A stretch of 64,000 bases of DNA from contig CM024173.1 in assembly GCA_013433145.1 (NCBI GenBank), positions 3,505,101-3,569,100 of the forward strand, given 5' to 3'. Under the pieces are notes generated by a model, which saw only the letters and a program-made list of their open reading frames with translations, ran no database searches and was not told where the DNA came from. The stretch is from Ascaris suum (lineage: Eukaryota; Nematoda; Chromadorea; Rhabditida; Ascarididae). Positions 27,145 through 42,036 of this stretch are shown one piece after another (the stretch's first letter is position 1; each line of letters begins with the position of its first letter). The position numbers were made by a program, and so were the translations under genes.

Positions 27145-27480
27145 GTATATAGATTAACGCCAAAAAGCGCTCAGCTATGATGATCCTATCAGGATAAGGA
27201 AGCAGAACAATAGCTGAATGGCACTTCACTATGATAGGCACTAGTGATGCGAGCGATCACTGTCACAGATCAGTGGGCGCTCAAGTTGGACCACGAGAAC
27301 AACGAGCTCGAGCAGTGCTCGCAGAAGCTAGATGAGGCTGGCTACGCGAAGCTCTTCGATCAATGAGATGCCTCGCGGGCCACAGCTGTGGCCGCTTGTC
27401 TTGTCGCACATCGATCGCGCGCTCCCTTTCAGAAACGAATGCGGACTAGCTTCACGGCCGGCGCATAAACCCGCCTCCTC
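27145..27480 (-). promoter_or_regulatory. Putative slo-1 5' flank / promoter-proximal region
   Basis: Immediately upstream of the slo-1 ATG, base composition rises in GC between about 27240 and 27480, unlike the AT-rich surroundings. This is what a 5' UTR and core promoter often look like here. It contains a perfect 16-bp palindrome with a CAGCTG E-box. I see no clear TATA box and no convincing trans-splice acceptor within 30 nt of the ATG. The transcription start is unknown. Confidence 0.4.
27378..27393. promoter_or_regulatory. 16-bp perfect palindrome containing E-box CAGCTG
   Basis: The sequence ggccacagctgtggcc equals its own reverse complement and contains CAGCTG, the core bound by bHLH dimers. 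It lies about 240 bp upstream of the slo-1 start codon in the GC-richer flank. Binding is an inference; a palindrome can also arise by chance. Confidence 0.4.
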
Positions 27481-29324
27481 ATCCACACTATTTACCCCTC
27501 CAAATTAGTCTAACCCTCTTCATCTCGTCCCTTCTTCCCTCTCTTCTTTGGTGATCTGGCTGTCTTTAAATTACATGTTGTAAGTTCTTCTCAATTTATA
27601 ATACCTGAATATTCATCCTTCACCTTACAGAATTATAGTGATCGTGGAACTCCTTCTTTCAATTGCTGGAGACCAAAAATATAAGCATTAAGTGTTCGTT
27701 TTCACTTAGTGCAGTTCACACAATAGCGCATTTCCTAGCCGTGGCAACCTCAGTTCATGAGAAGATTTACACAGGTTGGGCGACTGCATGACGTCTACGA
27801 CATGATTTGGAAGCAATAAGCATATTGATCGCTTCAAGAACCAGCGGTGAAAGGAAACGCCGACAAAAGCACTAAAAGGCTAAAGTGACGACCGTGACTC
27901 CTTTGGAAGCCAAAATAAAATGATATAGTGTGATCTCCTCGATGTTAAACAAAGGGGCGGAGGACATTACGTTTTTCACCAAATTTGGAATGTATAAATC
28001 CGTCCAGTGCATGACGATATATTCCATGGATGCATTTGTCGCTGCATCAATGCTTGATGAAATATATCTATATTGGCTACATCTCCTTTCGTTGATCAAC
28101 ATGCATGCTTGCTCTCTTTTAGTCTTGTTGTGACTTAGTGAAATCGAAGTTTATGGCCGGGATATTCCTCTAATAAAAAGCATTTCTTGGGGTACCAAAA
28201 AGGACTTCACATTAAAAAATGCCATCTACTACCCTGTCAATACGCTCGACCTTTCTGTCGGTTTTAGCAAAGCGCCATAACACGTTTTTTGCAAGTTTCC
28301 TTAGCAAAAATGCATAATAGCGATACCACATCTGTGCATATTTATCTGTCTCTCTGACCGACAATTTCACCTTTATTTGCCCGCTGAATTCATGATTACG
28401 AAAACTTTAATGTGTACCCTTTATTCCATAGAATGGATCCCTATGTCATATTTTACCTTAATCGATCAAGTTCGAAGGAAATTACGGAAATTTGACGATG
28501 GAAAAGAACAGACATAGATTTTATGTCGTTCAGACTACAAGAAACGATTCTTTTGTCGAAAATTTCTGCAAGCATTCGGATTAGTTTAGATATGAAAGCA
28601 CATTATTTCACGCATTTACTGCTACTTGGCAAGTGATGAATATGGTTCGTCAGCTGTAGCTGCACCTCTTCTTGATCGCTTGATCATTTGTTAGGAACGT
28701 ATCAGCAAACTAAACACCAAAAATTCGTGTTCTACTTTTCATCGCTCTCATCACTTCATCTATATTATATATATCAACAACGTGATACCAAAAATATTCA
28801 TTTATTTTGGACTGGAAGTCATCGAATATAGTATCTTGGTAAATATAGTCAGTGAAATGTTGGATGATACTGGCGAACTGTTCTTTCTCTGCAAAAGTTA
28901 TTGCTAGGCAGTTTCATTGAGCTATTCACGGAAATCGTAACCAAGAGATACCGAATAAAGTACATGCTATTCACTTACACCATCCAACGAAAAATTCGTA
29001 GCAAAAGTATTGTTTATTATAGTTATTCTCATTATAGTCACATTATTATGCAAGTACACAATCTGTAATCTATCAATGATTGGATATGATTTGAATTTGA
29101 ATTTTTGGAAAATATTTGCATGACATCGAGTTGCATTTGAAAAATGCATTAAATAATTAATTTAATTGTAAGAATGTCTGACTGAGCGACACACGGCGAT
29201 CAAATTATGAGCAAATAAATATGCTGTGCTTAGATCTTTCTTTAAGTCGCTATTATACTTTTATTATGGCATCTTTCAGCACTTATTGCATCATAACTCG
29301 GTTGAGCGTCGTTTCATTTAAACT

Positions 29325-29954
29325 TTGCTATTTGGCATGTTGCTAACTTTCTATAGAAACTATCAAAGTATTGGAATAAATCAGACACGCCATTTGTTGC
29401 AAGCAATGATAATCATATTTATTAAGGAAATGATAAAAGCGCTCGCTGCAAAAATGCTCTTTTTTGCTTCGATGTTGAAAGAGAAATTTCGCTCGCTTAC
29501 TGCGATTAACGATGCTTATGAAGGAAGTGAATTTTATTTGTGTAATGAATTAACATTATGTGACAAATATAAGCGAAGAAGTGTGCCAGAGGATTCGACG
29601 CGAAATGCGCTTTTTCAAATGAGTCCAATAGGTTTCACAGATCGCCAACAAAAAGAGGAATATGCACAATACTACCTTCATAATTCAACGTCTCAGCTAT
29701 CCGGGCAAATCTTTCACCAAAAGTTCCCTTTTCTTATATCCTACTTGATGCAGAATGAGAATCCAATCAATGAGAAACCAAAGTGCACACTAGTTTTTCT
29801 CATCTATGATCCTTTCAATATTGTTGGATCACTGTGGAAAATAGTGTATATATTTTCATGGAACATGGTCCGTAGCTCAAGATGTACATTAAACCCCCCA
29901 AGTTTCGTAATTCTAGCATCTGCGGTTCCTCACTCGAAACTGCTCAAGAGATAA
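29325..29954 (+). other. Unassigned 209-codon open frame
   Basis: This is the longest open frame outside the recognised genes: ATG to stop, with an in-frame stop shortly upstream of the ATG. The translation starts MLFGMLLTFYRNYQSIG and contains no domain I recognise, no repeats and no clear signal peptide. The composition is ordinary for the region. It could be chance, a lineage-specific gene, or an exon of a non-conserved transcript. I assign no function. Confidence 0.15.
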
Positions 29955-32900
29955 ACACATGCATGCATTTAGGCCACGATGCCATTATTATTCACTTTTG
30001 CATTTTTCAAAGCAATTTTGCAACGTCTGATAAAAAGTGAAACGCACAGCAATTTGGCATCTTGCAATTTTTTGCAAGGCATTCCGTTCATGAGGGTCGA
30101 CATTTTTATTCGATTGCAGCATAACCTCAATTACCAAACTGTTTAAATTTTCAATAAACTTCGTTTCTGAAATTATTCGTATAAATTATCTAAGAGATTC
30201 AACGCATAGTTTTAAAAAAATACAATAATTCATCTTTTATGAGTCAATGCAATACGATTGTTCGATAGTCGTTTGAAATACAAAATTCGTTGTATACTTT
30301 AATCAACGGTTCATTTGCATAAATTTTCACTGTTCTTCTCTAATATTACGAATGATTAAGAAAAATGAACGTTCGAAAAGAGTTCCATTGAGGTTTCTCA
30401 ATTCGTACGATGAATTAAAGTGAATTCGTGCAATGCGCTTCCGCTCATCGAAAACATTGCACTCACACTAAATGCAATTCGACGTAGATTAATATTCGAC
30501 TCTAATGCAACCACAGTGATTCAAAGAAAAATTCACGCTTTGAATTATTGCGTTGAAAGTTGTGCAAATGCAATCGTTTATCGGGAAGCAACTTCCCAAC
30601 ATTCGACTATTTCATTATGCATTATCACTGCAAATGAAATTATTTTAAGCCATTTCATATTTTATCTCCATTTTACTTCTCTCTTCAACAATAATGCGGA
30701 AAGGATCTGAGCGATGAGAGTGCAACATTAAAAGCATTTCAGTTAAATGTTTATAAGAATTGGTTCAGATATAATGTATATTGAATCTCCAATCCACTAG
30801 GACTTCTTAGGGGTCCGCATGTGAGGATTAATAAGGATACTCTAATAAAAGGCTGGTCGCTAACCTCGAAGGAGACTCTCTGCCCCTTCCCGCATTATCA
30901 AGCAAAAAAATTCATCGCTGATTCGGTAATCATTTGCATACGCTTCCAATCCAAACTACTTTAATATTCGCACAAAAATTATAGCGAATTTGGAGAATAA
31001 GATATCCCAGTTATATATCCATGAGCCCTGAAGATCAGCAAATTGCTATGGCAGAGAAGATGATGCGGATGGCCTAAAAAGTAAAATCTCTTATTGGAGA
31101 ACTAGGCTCATGTATATGCTACAAAAAAATCTTCAGATGCTTATTGTCTGAAAGGTCCTGATATGATGTGATTTTTGCAAAATTCCATCATCATTCAATG
31201 ATAAACGAAATATCAAATATTGCAAGATAACGCAAGAATATTGCAAGAATTGATTCGTTGAGGATCTGTTAAATATCTCCAACATTTCATGACCATAGCT
31301 TTTCCGTGTTGCAACTTTAGAATTTTGCATTGCACACATATAGCACAAAAATAAGCACGTATTCATCGATGTTTTCATCATGGCCATAAAGTTTTGGCGC
31401 AAAATGTGAACTGCATATCAATGTGCAAATGAATTGCAACTAACATATCAGCATATTTAATGAATTGCAATTTATGTATGGCACAGCCGGATACATCATT
31501 GCATTCAAATAATAGGAAACGTTCATTATTCGACTGATCGAGAATGTTTGATTTCTGCTTTTAAATTAGATGCGCTGAACAAAATGGCGACAGATCGCGA
31601 TTTTTTCCACCTCAAGCTATGATTTTTCGTGGGCGTTTACAAAGATTGCACGTTATAGTGGAAAATGGAAAAGACGGGAAATTTAGACAGTCTTACCCAC
31701 GATGGTAAATTCGAAAGAAAATTTCGGGCATATTTGGCAACAATAAATTTTGCCCATCCAAGTTATAAATGCATAGTTTCAAATATGTTTTTGATATGCT
31801 TAGCATAGTTTGCAAAAAAAAAGCATCATGCAAGTTTTGCAGCATTTAATATTTTTGCTGAATTTCATTCAGTATATCAAAAAATACGGCTAGAATGATA
31901 TATACAATGAACTGCTTAGCATAATTTCATTGTATATACACATAAAAGTTTTGCGTAATGATGAGATTGCTACAGGTGAGCGATTGATAAGATGGTATAA
32001 TCGGGTTTTGAATGCTTATATCGTACGATATTCAAACAAGTTCAAGAAAGGCGTTAGTGGGCTATATAAGAGAATAAGCTGAATAAAAACTTAGTATTGT
32101 TAACTGTGAACATATTTAGAGGTTCACGATAGGCAAACTCCAACCTCAAAGAAGATCAGAAACGTATCATAGAAAACGCAAGCAAGACGTTGAACGTCAC
32201 TTTACGCACTTAACGCACTTTGGCTTCATTAAATGAGGCGTTGAGAGCAAATGTTGGGCACCGAGTGCCGTTGCAAGACTGAACGTCGAATCTTGAACTG
32301 TAAAAGATGCGAATGACTAATGGATTGAAGTAGAAACCTTTCAGCTAAAAAAAAAAACAACAGACTCTATAACTATTGAAAGTAATTAAGGGACAACGAT
32401 TGTTATGTGAGAAGGGAATGCAGAAGATGAAATGCACAAAAAGTTTCTATTCTAAGCGTTAGATATGCTATCATTAATGAAGTGTTTAAAGAGCGAATTT
32501 ACCCACACAACAATAGTTCAACTTCTTCCTATAGTAGAATTACAGACATTCCATTTGTCAAAAAAAGATATTCGACAGACTTCTTTTTGTGCCGAAAGTT
32601 CGTTTTGCAATTTCTCACTTAAGACGTTCAGTAACAAGCTTTAAGTAAAGAAGATGCAAAAGCGCTTTATTAATGAGCAATGGATAGAATTAGCCAAGTG
32701 CGCTGTTGCTGTATAAATCGACTAAAGGCCTTATGAATTACGACCAGTTGTTGTGATCGCTCACTAGTTTAGGCTCTTCATTCAGTATTCCACTTCTATC
32801 CTATTTGCATGGAGCACCTAAGTGAAGCACAACAGCAAGCAATTCTACACTTCAGAGGTTCAACTCAATGTTGTAATTTCAATGAAAAAAGAAATTCATT

Positions 32901-35900
32901 CAGGCAATTTTTCGTCTGAAGGTGAAATGAATTTCTTTCAGTTTTAATTCATTCATCGCATCAATTACTCACATTTATCTTTTAAAACTATTAATTGCAA
33001 AGGATTACACTTCGATAACATTGCAAAGGATAACAAATCGGATCGATATAGCAGTTCAGATCACACAATCCAATCCTTCCTTTGCAGAGATTCATTTCGA
33101 TTATCTGGCAATTATAATCTCTAATAATGAGCTTGAATAAGGTGAGCACGAAAAAGACAGGCTAATGAAATGAGTAGACGCCTAAAAGCTTATTTGCAGC
33201 AGTCGTACTCCATATCACAAAATTTTCAATAAGTAATATCCAATGCAGTCTATCAAATCATTGAACCGTAAATTTTGAAGCAATAATAAGTCGATAGATA
33301 AGCGATGAATCTCATCGAAACGCATCGACCATTATCAACATACAACAATGCAGAAGTGTTACGTCGGATGGTTAAGGATAGAGAAAGCATGGCGATGGTG
33401 AATTTAGTTGCGTAACGAGCGGCAAGTTGAGGTGTGAGCGGAAAGAACGGTGTGAATTGTGTGTGCTTGGAGACATATCGAATAGCATAAACGATGCATG
33501 CTGCTCGCATTTATTTCCGCAATCTTGATACACACCTCTTCAACGGCCCTCATTGTCACGCAACTTCAACATCGACAAAAAGATTTGATACGCTAACAAA
33601 TGATTACCATACCAATTCTTCTAAATCTTAGCAATAATAAAGAAATACACTCTAGTTAGTTGAGTCGAATGCGCTTTATTGCTGCAGATGTACCTCAGCA
33701 ATGAGGAATCATGAGCTATTTATAGAGTTTCCGCTTCGAAATTGGATGGCTTTTTTTTCGGAGAGAATATATATAGTCTCCAAGAAATGGGGAGTTCAAC
33801 GTGAGCATTGATGAGGAAGTTGTTTGTCTATGGAAATATGCCAACATTAGTGAAGAATAAAGATGGACTTCCGAGGCAACTGAGTGAATTATTTTAGATA
33901 TAATCAAATTTTCAACACGCATAAAAGTTCACTAGTTGATTTGAAAATATGAGTTCTTATAGTAGTGCTCCATCGCAAGAGGTGGAAGAGCTCGTGCTCA
34001 GGTGAGAGAGCGCGATATTAGTTATGGTCATGCAGTGTTCTCTCTCACACTTTGCCTCTCACGTCTAGACCCGCCAAACCATAATTTCTGAGAAGAATAC
34101 TAGATTAAATGGATAGTTGCATTACCGAGCAATCAATTATAACAATAAAGGTGGCGCAAAATGAAACACTAACAGCACTTCTTTTGATAATCTATGTTGC
34201 AGGATTTTAATGAATGAAACTGAACGGAAAAAGTATTTAATAATGATTTATAAATGGTTTATGCAGTATGAGTGAAAAGGTTGCGAGTAAAAGTGAACTA
34301 TGAGATGGACATCGTATCAGCTATTCTCAAGAATCTAAATGTCGTAGTGAATTTAACCACTACAGTGATCAATTAACACTTAACTATTCAATTATTGCAT
34401 CTCAAATATTAAATTAATCGAAATCGCAGATACAAAAATATCCCTTCAATCGAAGACGTGGTATCTGAGTGTGATTTTGCGTGGACGTTCGGAAATCGTT
34501 TCAAAAATGGACTGTTGAAAAATTTATATCATCTCAAAGCAATGCGACGGAATACGAACTGAGGAAATTACTACTTTGAACGCCGAAACGATAACTCTTC
34601 CAAAAATTCGCCTGTTTCTATTAATTACAATAGTAATTGACGTTAAAGATAAGCTAATTTTGTAAAATTTGGCCTCGAGCTTATATGCTCTCAAAGAATT
34701 TGATTATTTACCAGGCTTTCGACCCAAGCATAAATAGAGCCCAGTAGATCCATCTACTTGATGAAGTAAGAAAACAACGCAGTATGCATATATGAACTAC
34801 TTCGCAGGTTATCAGCAAGCATAACAGAATATGATGATTATCAGTGAAGCATGATTAATGCAGATAAGAAAGCTTGAGCAACGATCGAGTCAGCATCTCA
34901 ACAATAACCATATGAGAATCGACTTGTGAGTTTTTGATCTCTATTTCCCATCATGTTGTGCGATTTTATGATGCTTTTTGTTGTACTACAAGATGCTGCA
35001 TTATTACTTCAATACATGCTGCTGAGGATGTTGGCCACTTAGTTGGAATGATCGATAAAAGATAGTGATCAAAGGCAATCTCATATGCTTACAGATTGTG
35101 TGATTTATTGCGTTTGTCCTTGTGTGAGACATAAAGCTGTAGCCCATCGTATCTTTCGTTTAAATTCAATTCAATTTAATTCGAAATAAGTCACTTCAAT
35201 TTATGTTTAGATGTTTTTTCGGCAGTGAAGGTAAGTGTATGATTAGATGCAAAATCAGTGATGCTATAGTGCAGAAATATAATACTATAGAATGAAAAAA
35301 AAAAAAGTTCTTTGTCGAAGTCTCACAAGAACAATGACTAAAAATGTAACATTACGTAAGACAAAGGTTTATGTCAGGGAATTTTTTCGACACCAACCGT
35401 GGCAACTGTCCTGTCTTTATTCTTCACTGAGAGCCCCATCAATTGCGTTTATTTCTCACCGGTAGCATTTATTCCTCTCTAACAACCGAACGAATAACGC
35501 CCGTCTGCCACCAACAACTTCACCAGATACCTAACCACTAATCCAACCTTAATTGCACATAACCAGGCTAAATTGTTGCCGAGTATGTTGCCTAATAAGA
35601 ATATGAGTTAAATAAACTATTCAAATTTGCACGTCGATAACTGCAGTAAAATCTTTCAGAGTGAGTTATAGAGACAGAGTTTCGAGTGGCGCAGGTGTGT
35701 ACTGATAAAATACTTTGATAGGCTAATCGCCACAATGAATCTCTTGCAGCAACAGCTCTCTATAGCGTACACTCACATCGATTTCTCTTTATCCACCAAA
35801 AATCGACGCTTTTTCCATTTTTCTCACCAATCAACCGCAGATGCGATAAAACATTTAGACAAAAATGTTCGATTATTGAATATATTCTTTTCTACGCTAA

Positions 35901-38900
35901 ATCTCATTCACCTTCGAAATCCTATCAGTAGAACAATAGGTGATTCTTATTTCTTCAATTGAACAGGCATTTATTTAGCGTTCAATGAAACTAGAGAAAT
36001 AGATTATCAACGGGCAATCACATATCGCAAAGAATTTGCAATACCGCTGATAGAAACGAAAATTTAATGATAGTGTTTGATAAATATTTGATCTGAGCAA
36101 TAAAATTCATGATTCTCGTTGCTCATGCATTTTCTAGGGAGCATATTCAAATTTTTACATTGGAGAATATCTTCATAAGCAAGGAATATCAAGCTCCAAT
36201 CATACTCACAATATATCAATGATATCGGGCTGAAACCACTGGAAGAATGTAACAGTGAAGTGCCATTCGCCAATCATTATTTGCTGCGACCAGAACAATT
36301 CAGTTGAGGACATCAGCAGCAATACGTCAGGCATAAAAGACTGTGAACAAGTTTGTTGGTTCATAAGTATCACCGTCATAGACAAAAACAAGCAAAGGTT
36401 ATATTGAAATATTTATTGAAATATTTACCTGCATTTCAACTTGTGGACTGGTTATTAATCGGGATGGATAGTCGTGGGCACCTTTGGCTTAATGGAATCA
36501 AATCATCTGTTAAACGCTAAAAAATATGGCAAACAAATTAAATAAAAGACTTTATGAAAGATTACCGAGTACGTGGAATTGCATGAGGATGGTGAGAAGA
36601 GGTGTGTCGAGTAGCAGCTCATCTGGTAGAGATGGCGAGAGTGGTTCGAGCTGCCGCAACAGCACGGCTCCCTCAGCCGCACTCTACATCAATTATTTGG
36701 GGTCGTGCCACAAAAAGCAAAAAATGGGGATCTCGAGATCGCCGCTAGCTGACAGCTGATTTTGACAAAAAAAAAAACACATTTCAATGAGTTATCTACG
36801 AACGACGCACGCTGTCTGCCTACTCTACAATCAACGTTTACCCATCTGTCACATACGACCATCTTTCACCTCTTAGCTCAGCATCAACTTCGATTTTTGT
36901 GTGGTGCTTAGAAAGCGGGAGATAGGATTAGTGCGGATGAAATTCCTCCATTGTTGCTTCCGCCAGAAAGGACTGTCATCCAACGCGCATTCGGACGAAG
37001 ATATTTCTCGAGAGATAAGTTTACTTGATGCGCACTTATATGCCTATCTATAGAATTGCAGATTTTAAACGCTACAAACAGATAGCAAAGTTACCCTCAC
37101 CGCTCATTACAATAACTAAGGGTACATGCATCTGAAATTTGTCGTATTTCATATTTTTGAAGATAAGAAAACAGTGCAAAAATAACTCTTGAAATGAGTC
37201 AAAGTTTTGCGTAAAGTGAGTGAGGCATTTTCCACATTAAATCTCTCCTTAAGAAGATGAAAGTGAATTTATTCCTCTTCAACTTCATAACTAAGAGTAC
37301 TTCTTATGAGGCTAATTTATAAAAATTAGAGAGAAATTCGGTTTATATAATCCCCATTTGAAAAGATATTCATAACGTTCAATGTAAAATCTAGAGATAT
37401 TTAGTTGAATGCATCGGCGATGATCCACTTTCTCTGATTGCATTGCAAATTGCATCGATGATCGTTTTCTCTTCGAAACAATTTTGCAATTTTATAACGG
37501 AGTCAACTTATAGAGATGAACACTTTATGCATTTCACTTCATAGTTGAGCAATTCGAATTCTATCATTATCTGCGCCAATCGAGCACTGCCAATAGCAAA
37601 AAGATGCCGCATTGCAACAAAACTCTTGGCAATCACACGAATCGTTTTTTTTTAAATTGCACAATTGAATCCTATCTTCTAGTTTTTTTTTCTCCGTTAC
37701 GTCCAGCATAAATTTTGATGCACATAAAACCTTCTTAATATACACATAATTTTTCTTATTCAGTGGAAGTGTGCTTTTGATGACATTTGCGGTAAATGAA
37801 GCATTCAATCTCTATGGGAGATTTGGTCTACAAGGAGCAGTGAACTTTTGAACATCTTTTGACCTAATGTCTTTAAAAATACACTACATTTTTCATAAAG
37901 AACAGCGTGAAAAAAATTTAATTTTATGGAAGTGGATATTGGCAGGAATTATTATGAAGGCGCAAATCATTGGGAAGCAAATGCTCTTCTGCAAAAAATT
38001 GGATTTAGCAACGCAATTCATTTCAGTTCAAAAATATGACCATATCTAATCGACAATCGACGAATTGCTTTGTGATAAAAGTTACCGTCGCATGTTGCTT
38101 AAGTCATTCGTATGTTGACCACTCGTTGTCTGCAACTTCCTGAGTTTTCAATTAGTTGTAACGCAGAAAACTTCGAAAAATAATCGGCGATTATTTCTCA
38201 TTAAGCGGTTCCGTGCATTCATCCACCTGAGATGAGGCCTTGTTAAGCTTGGTGACGCTTTTCGGTAGTAGCATTCGCAATTCTTCAAGATTTGCTCGCA
38301 CAACACTTAGTCACAGCATTGATAAGACATTTGTGACTTCCTGAAATCATTGAAATATTTGTTGTTGCGATAAAAGTTGATTTTGATCCATTCGATTATG
38401 AGAATTATAAATAAGCACAGTGAGACATTGCACCCCTCCTCTCTCCTCGCAGTGTAATCTTGTAATACCCCGTTTTTATGTTCCGTTTGCTTTTTGCTTT
38501 ATGTCGTAGCTATTGTGATTTTTATGCGTGCATTGATATATTCATTAAAAAGCGTTTTAAAATGGGACAACTTCGTTCATATCTTGTTGTTTATCTTCAA
38601 TACACTCTTATCTGATTATCAATTGAATAAATATTTGTTTATTTATTTATTAGGGGAGGATGTGAGTTCAGTGTCACGAAGAGTAATTGTGCTTTATTAA
38701 AGACTAAAAACTGCGCTTTTTTTGGCAGGTAACATTGTGATCGAATTTACTCAATATCTCTTAAATAATTTCAGTTCTAAATGCGACCAAACTTACGCAG
38801 TTAGAGCACATCTTCAATTTTTATTTGCACAACCTCGGAGTTGATGGAAATAGGAGCGATGAATGTGCACCGATCGAACAGATATTGAGTGCGTATCCAG

Positions 38901-39250
38901 TAATCGGCTCACACCTTTTTGGGCAGATGTGATGAGTTAAATGAATGGCCTATTTTAGTGCAATGGGAAAGCAATTGAGATCAAAATAGAGCCGTGTTGT
39001 ATGATCAACAAAGCGACATAAAATACGGATTGATTCGGAATTTGCTGGAAAAAGTGCAAAGTTCATTTTTTTTTTAATAAACGAGGAGTGTTTGCTTCTA
39101 TAATATTTAAAATTATAACTATTCTAGAAAGTAAGATCACATCAAGCGATACGAATTCGACAAATGAATCGTTTGTTCGTTGTTGATTTCATCGGTAATT
39201 GAATTGTGCAATGAAATTTCTATGGAATATCTCTTTTTTCTTTTGTTTTC

Positions 39251-39271
39251 TTTTTTTTTTTTTTTTTTTTT
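39251..39271. repeat. Poly-T run, 21 bases
   Basis: A T21 run inside a longer T-rich stretch (about 39230-39310) in the intergenic region. Read on the minus strand it is a poly-A tract, which could mark a retroposed insertion, but I see no coding or SINE-like body beside it. Confidence 0.85.
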
Positions 39272-42036
39272 GTTTAGAAGATGTTTTTTGTTTTTCTTTT
39301 CTTTTGTTTAGAGGATTTTAACCATGTGAGTTTTGTATGTAATGGTTCTATAGTCAATGATTATGCTGGTTTAGGTTGTTACAATAGCTGAATTTCAATT
39401 GTTGATAGTTCAATTAAAAGGTTCAATTGATCGTCTCACAAATCTTCTAGGAAAAAATTCAGACGAATTTTTCGTCGTAGTTTTGGGTATTGCTACTATT
39501 GGATTTCACTTCTATAATTTTCCTGCTATAAAATTTAAATGAATATCTATAGGCCTTAATTTTGTACTTGTATGCGTTAAATGTATAGAATAAGTTTGAT
39601 AGAGAGAGAGGGGGGGGGGGAGGGGGGAGAAGAAGGCGTCGATCGATACTTGCGTCTACGTCAATCGGAGATACAGTTCTCCTTTTTGCTACACCGATAT
39701 CATTCAGTGATTCGGAATGAGGAAGGTAGAAGTTGGGAGGTCGATTTTTAGCGAATGCTTTTCAGCCCGCTTTAACAGAAGAGGCATTTCGAGTAAATTC
39801 AGGCTACTGGAAGGAGGGGTCAGGTGAACAACAAGGAGGGGATAAATTGTTACAAACATTAAGCTTCGATCAACGTGCCCATTTTTAAGTGAAAATATAA
39901 TATAATTTTTACACATCGTGTCTACATCGCTGTAAGAACAATTTGCCCTACTTGGCGCATAATAATTTTAATCTTTTTCTTTTTTTCGCATATCAATCTA
40001 CTAACATTTGCCGTAATATGTCTATATGTATTCCAATTTACGAAAGCGAACAATCTGCTATAATCTACTCCATGCTCATTTGCATATTCGATTTAAATTT
40101 ACTTCGTTGGTTACTCGGTTATTTCCCGATGAATTGAGGAGTGCTTATTTGGATTTCCATATCGAGCGTTAATCGAGATATTATCGAGATATTCCAACTA
40201 GTTGAGCTATATTAACGTTGTTGTTTTTTCTCAGCATTTTATCTAGTATTTAAGCTTAGATATGTGGTCTCTGATAGCATAATGGTGATAATAGAAACAC
40301 TGATGGAAAAGTGAACACCTTTATGAGCTATGATAACAAATTTAAACTGCAATTCATTGCAATTTTTGTGTATTTATTGCAATTTTAGAGCAATTTATTA
40401 TGCCTAATCTATTTATTGCAATTTATAAATGTGTTGTTTACTTTTATGACAAAAAAAAAACGATTGCGATCGTTTTGAAAGGATAATCAAAGAACGAGGT
40501 TATTCTTTTCAGCATGCAAAATTATTTGACGCAATAGTGAATGTGTGCTATTACTACTGGCGATAGGCAACTGACATTTACCCACAATAGGTAATTTATA
40601 TAGCTGTAAGAGATCATCAAAAATAACAAATTGGGCGTATATTCGAGGTGAGCACATGAGTCAACAATCATCAGTTAGTGCAGTAACCACGTGAGCCAGA
40701 AACCTGACCATGATAGGTTCCAGTTAAAACACCTGAATGATCTATGCAGCCACAACATAGATTAATGTTTCAAAAACTGTATGTCAGAACTCGAGAGTGA
40801 GGGTGGAGGGGTGAGGGGAGGATGTCAATGGACATGAAAATAGCACAAGTCTGGATAATTGCTTTTGCTGGGATGCCGTTCAGAAACCAATGATGATAGA
40901 TGACGCGCCACTTGTGCGGGTATTGCCTCCACCCTATCCTAGCACTCTTCCTCGCAATTGATTCATCAGCCGCAGCGAGCAGATGTGTTGTCAAACATTG
41001 CCATAAAGTGGAAATGAATTAATGAATTTTTATTTTATATCCACTGATGAGTCTATTTTTGGATACTGTGGCTGAAAGTAAGCAGAGTGAAGCTTACAGA
41101 AGTCAAATTTAACGATGATCAAGCGGTTGTGTGGCGATTTTAACATCATCAATCTAGCGGCAATAAACCACCAAAATATTTTGTTTACGTGGAAATTTTT
41201 TTAAATTTTAATTCCACAAGGATATAAATGAAGATGAATTTGCCTCAGTTTTTGTTAAATTGATATAATTTAGCGAGTCACAAGAAATGGTTTGAAAAGG
41301 ATAAGTGAACGGGAGAGGAGGAGAAGCAAAGGTAACTTTGAATGAAACACCCACTCACTCAAATGTTTTACTTCTTTTACTGTCCCCAGTGCTATCCAGT
41401 AAAAATTCATCATAACTTCATTCATTTGCTTGCAAAACTCATTAATAGGTATTACTGCTTTGTATTGTTCCAAATTTTTTAACTTTCAACGGAGGAATCA
41501 TTTATTTCTTCGAGCGAACATTCAATGCGATAACGATTCGAAATGAGTGAAGTGGAGGGCATCGTTGAGCCGGGTTTTCGTTTCACTCAAAAGTCCTTGA
41601 CGCGGATTACGGTCTCTTTGAATAGGAACCTATTTCCGGGGCGCTCAACTCGGCGCATGCTATTCATCAACGTCGTGTCAACACTCATACGAATCGCATT
41701 TATTCATTAAATAAACATAATTCAACGTGATGCCCCTCTACAGAAGCCGTTCTCATCGCTATCGCCTCTCTTTGGCGCACAATCACCTCTCAATGCGAGC
41801 ATATCACTTGTGTCGTTGACAAAATTAATTCATTCATCATTTCATACGGTAAATGTCTCGTCGTCTTGTCAGTGTGTCTCATTTCATTGCACATTCCTAC
41901 AAGTATTGCATTCGCTTTCGGGTGTTTCAATCATAAGAATACCGTGTCCATTTCTCGGAAACCGCAGTGAATTTGCTCCGATCGGAAGAGAATGATGCTG
42001 AAGCCATAAAGCCGTGAAAATGACCATTAAATTTTA

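Noticed and set aside
33990..34065. gtgagagag / ctctctcac pair considered as a microRNA-like hairpin
   Set aside because: Only about nine base pairs form, with a loop near 30 nt and no extended stem.
36526..36759. Ser-rich open frame in a GC-richer patch
   Set aside because: Low-complexity wording, no family match, and neighbouring frames are equally open.
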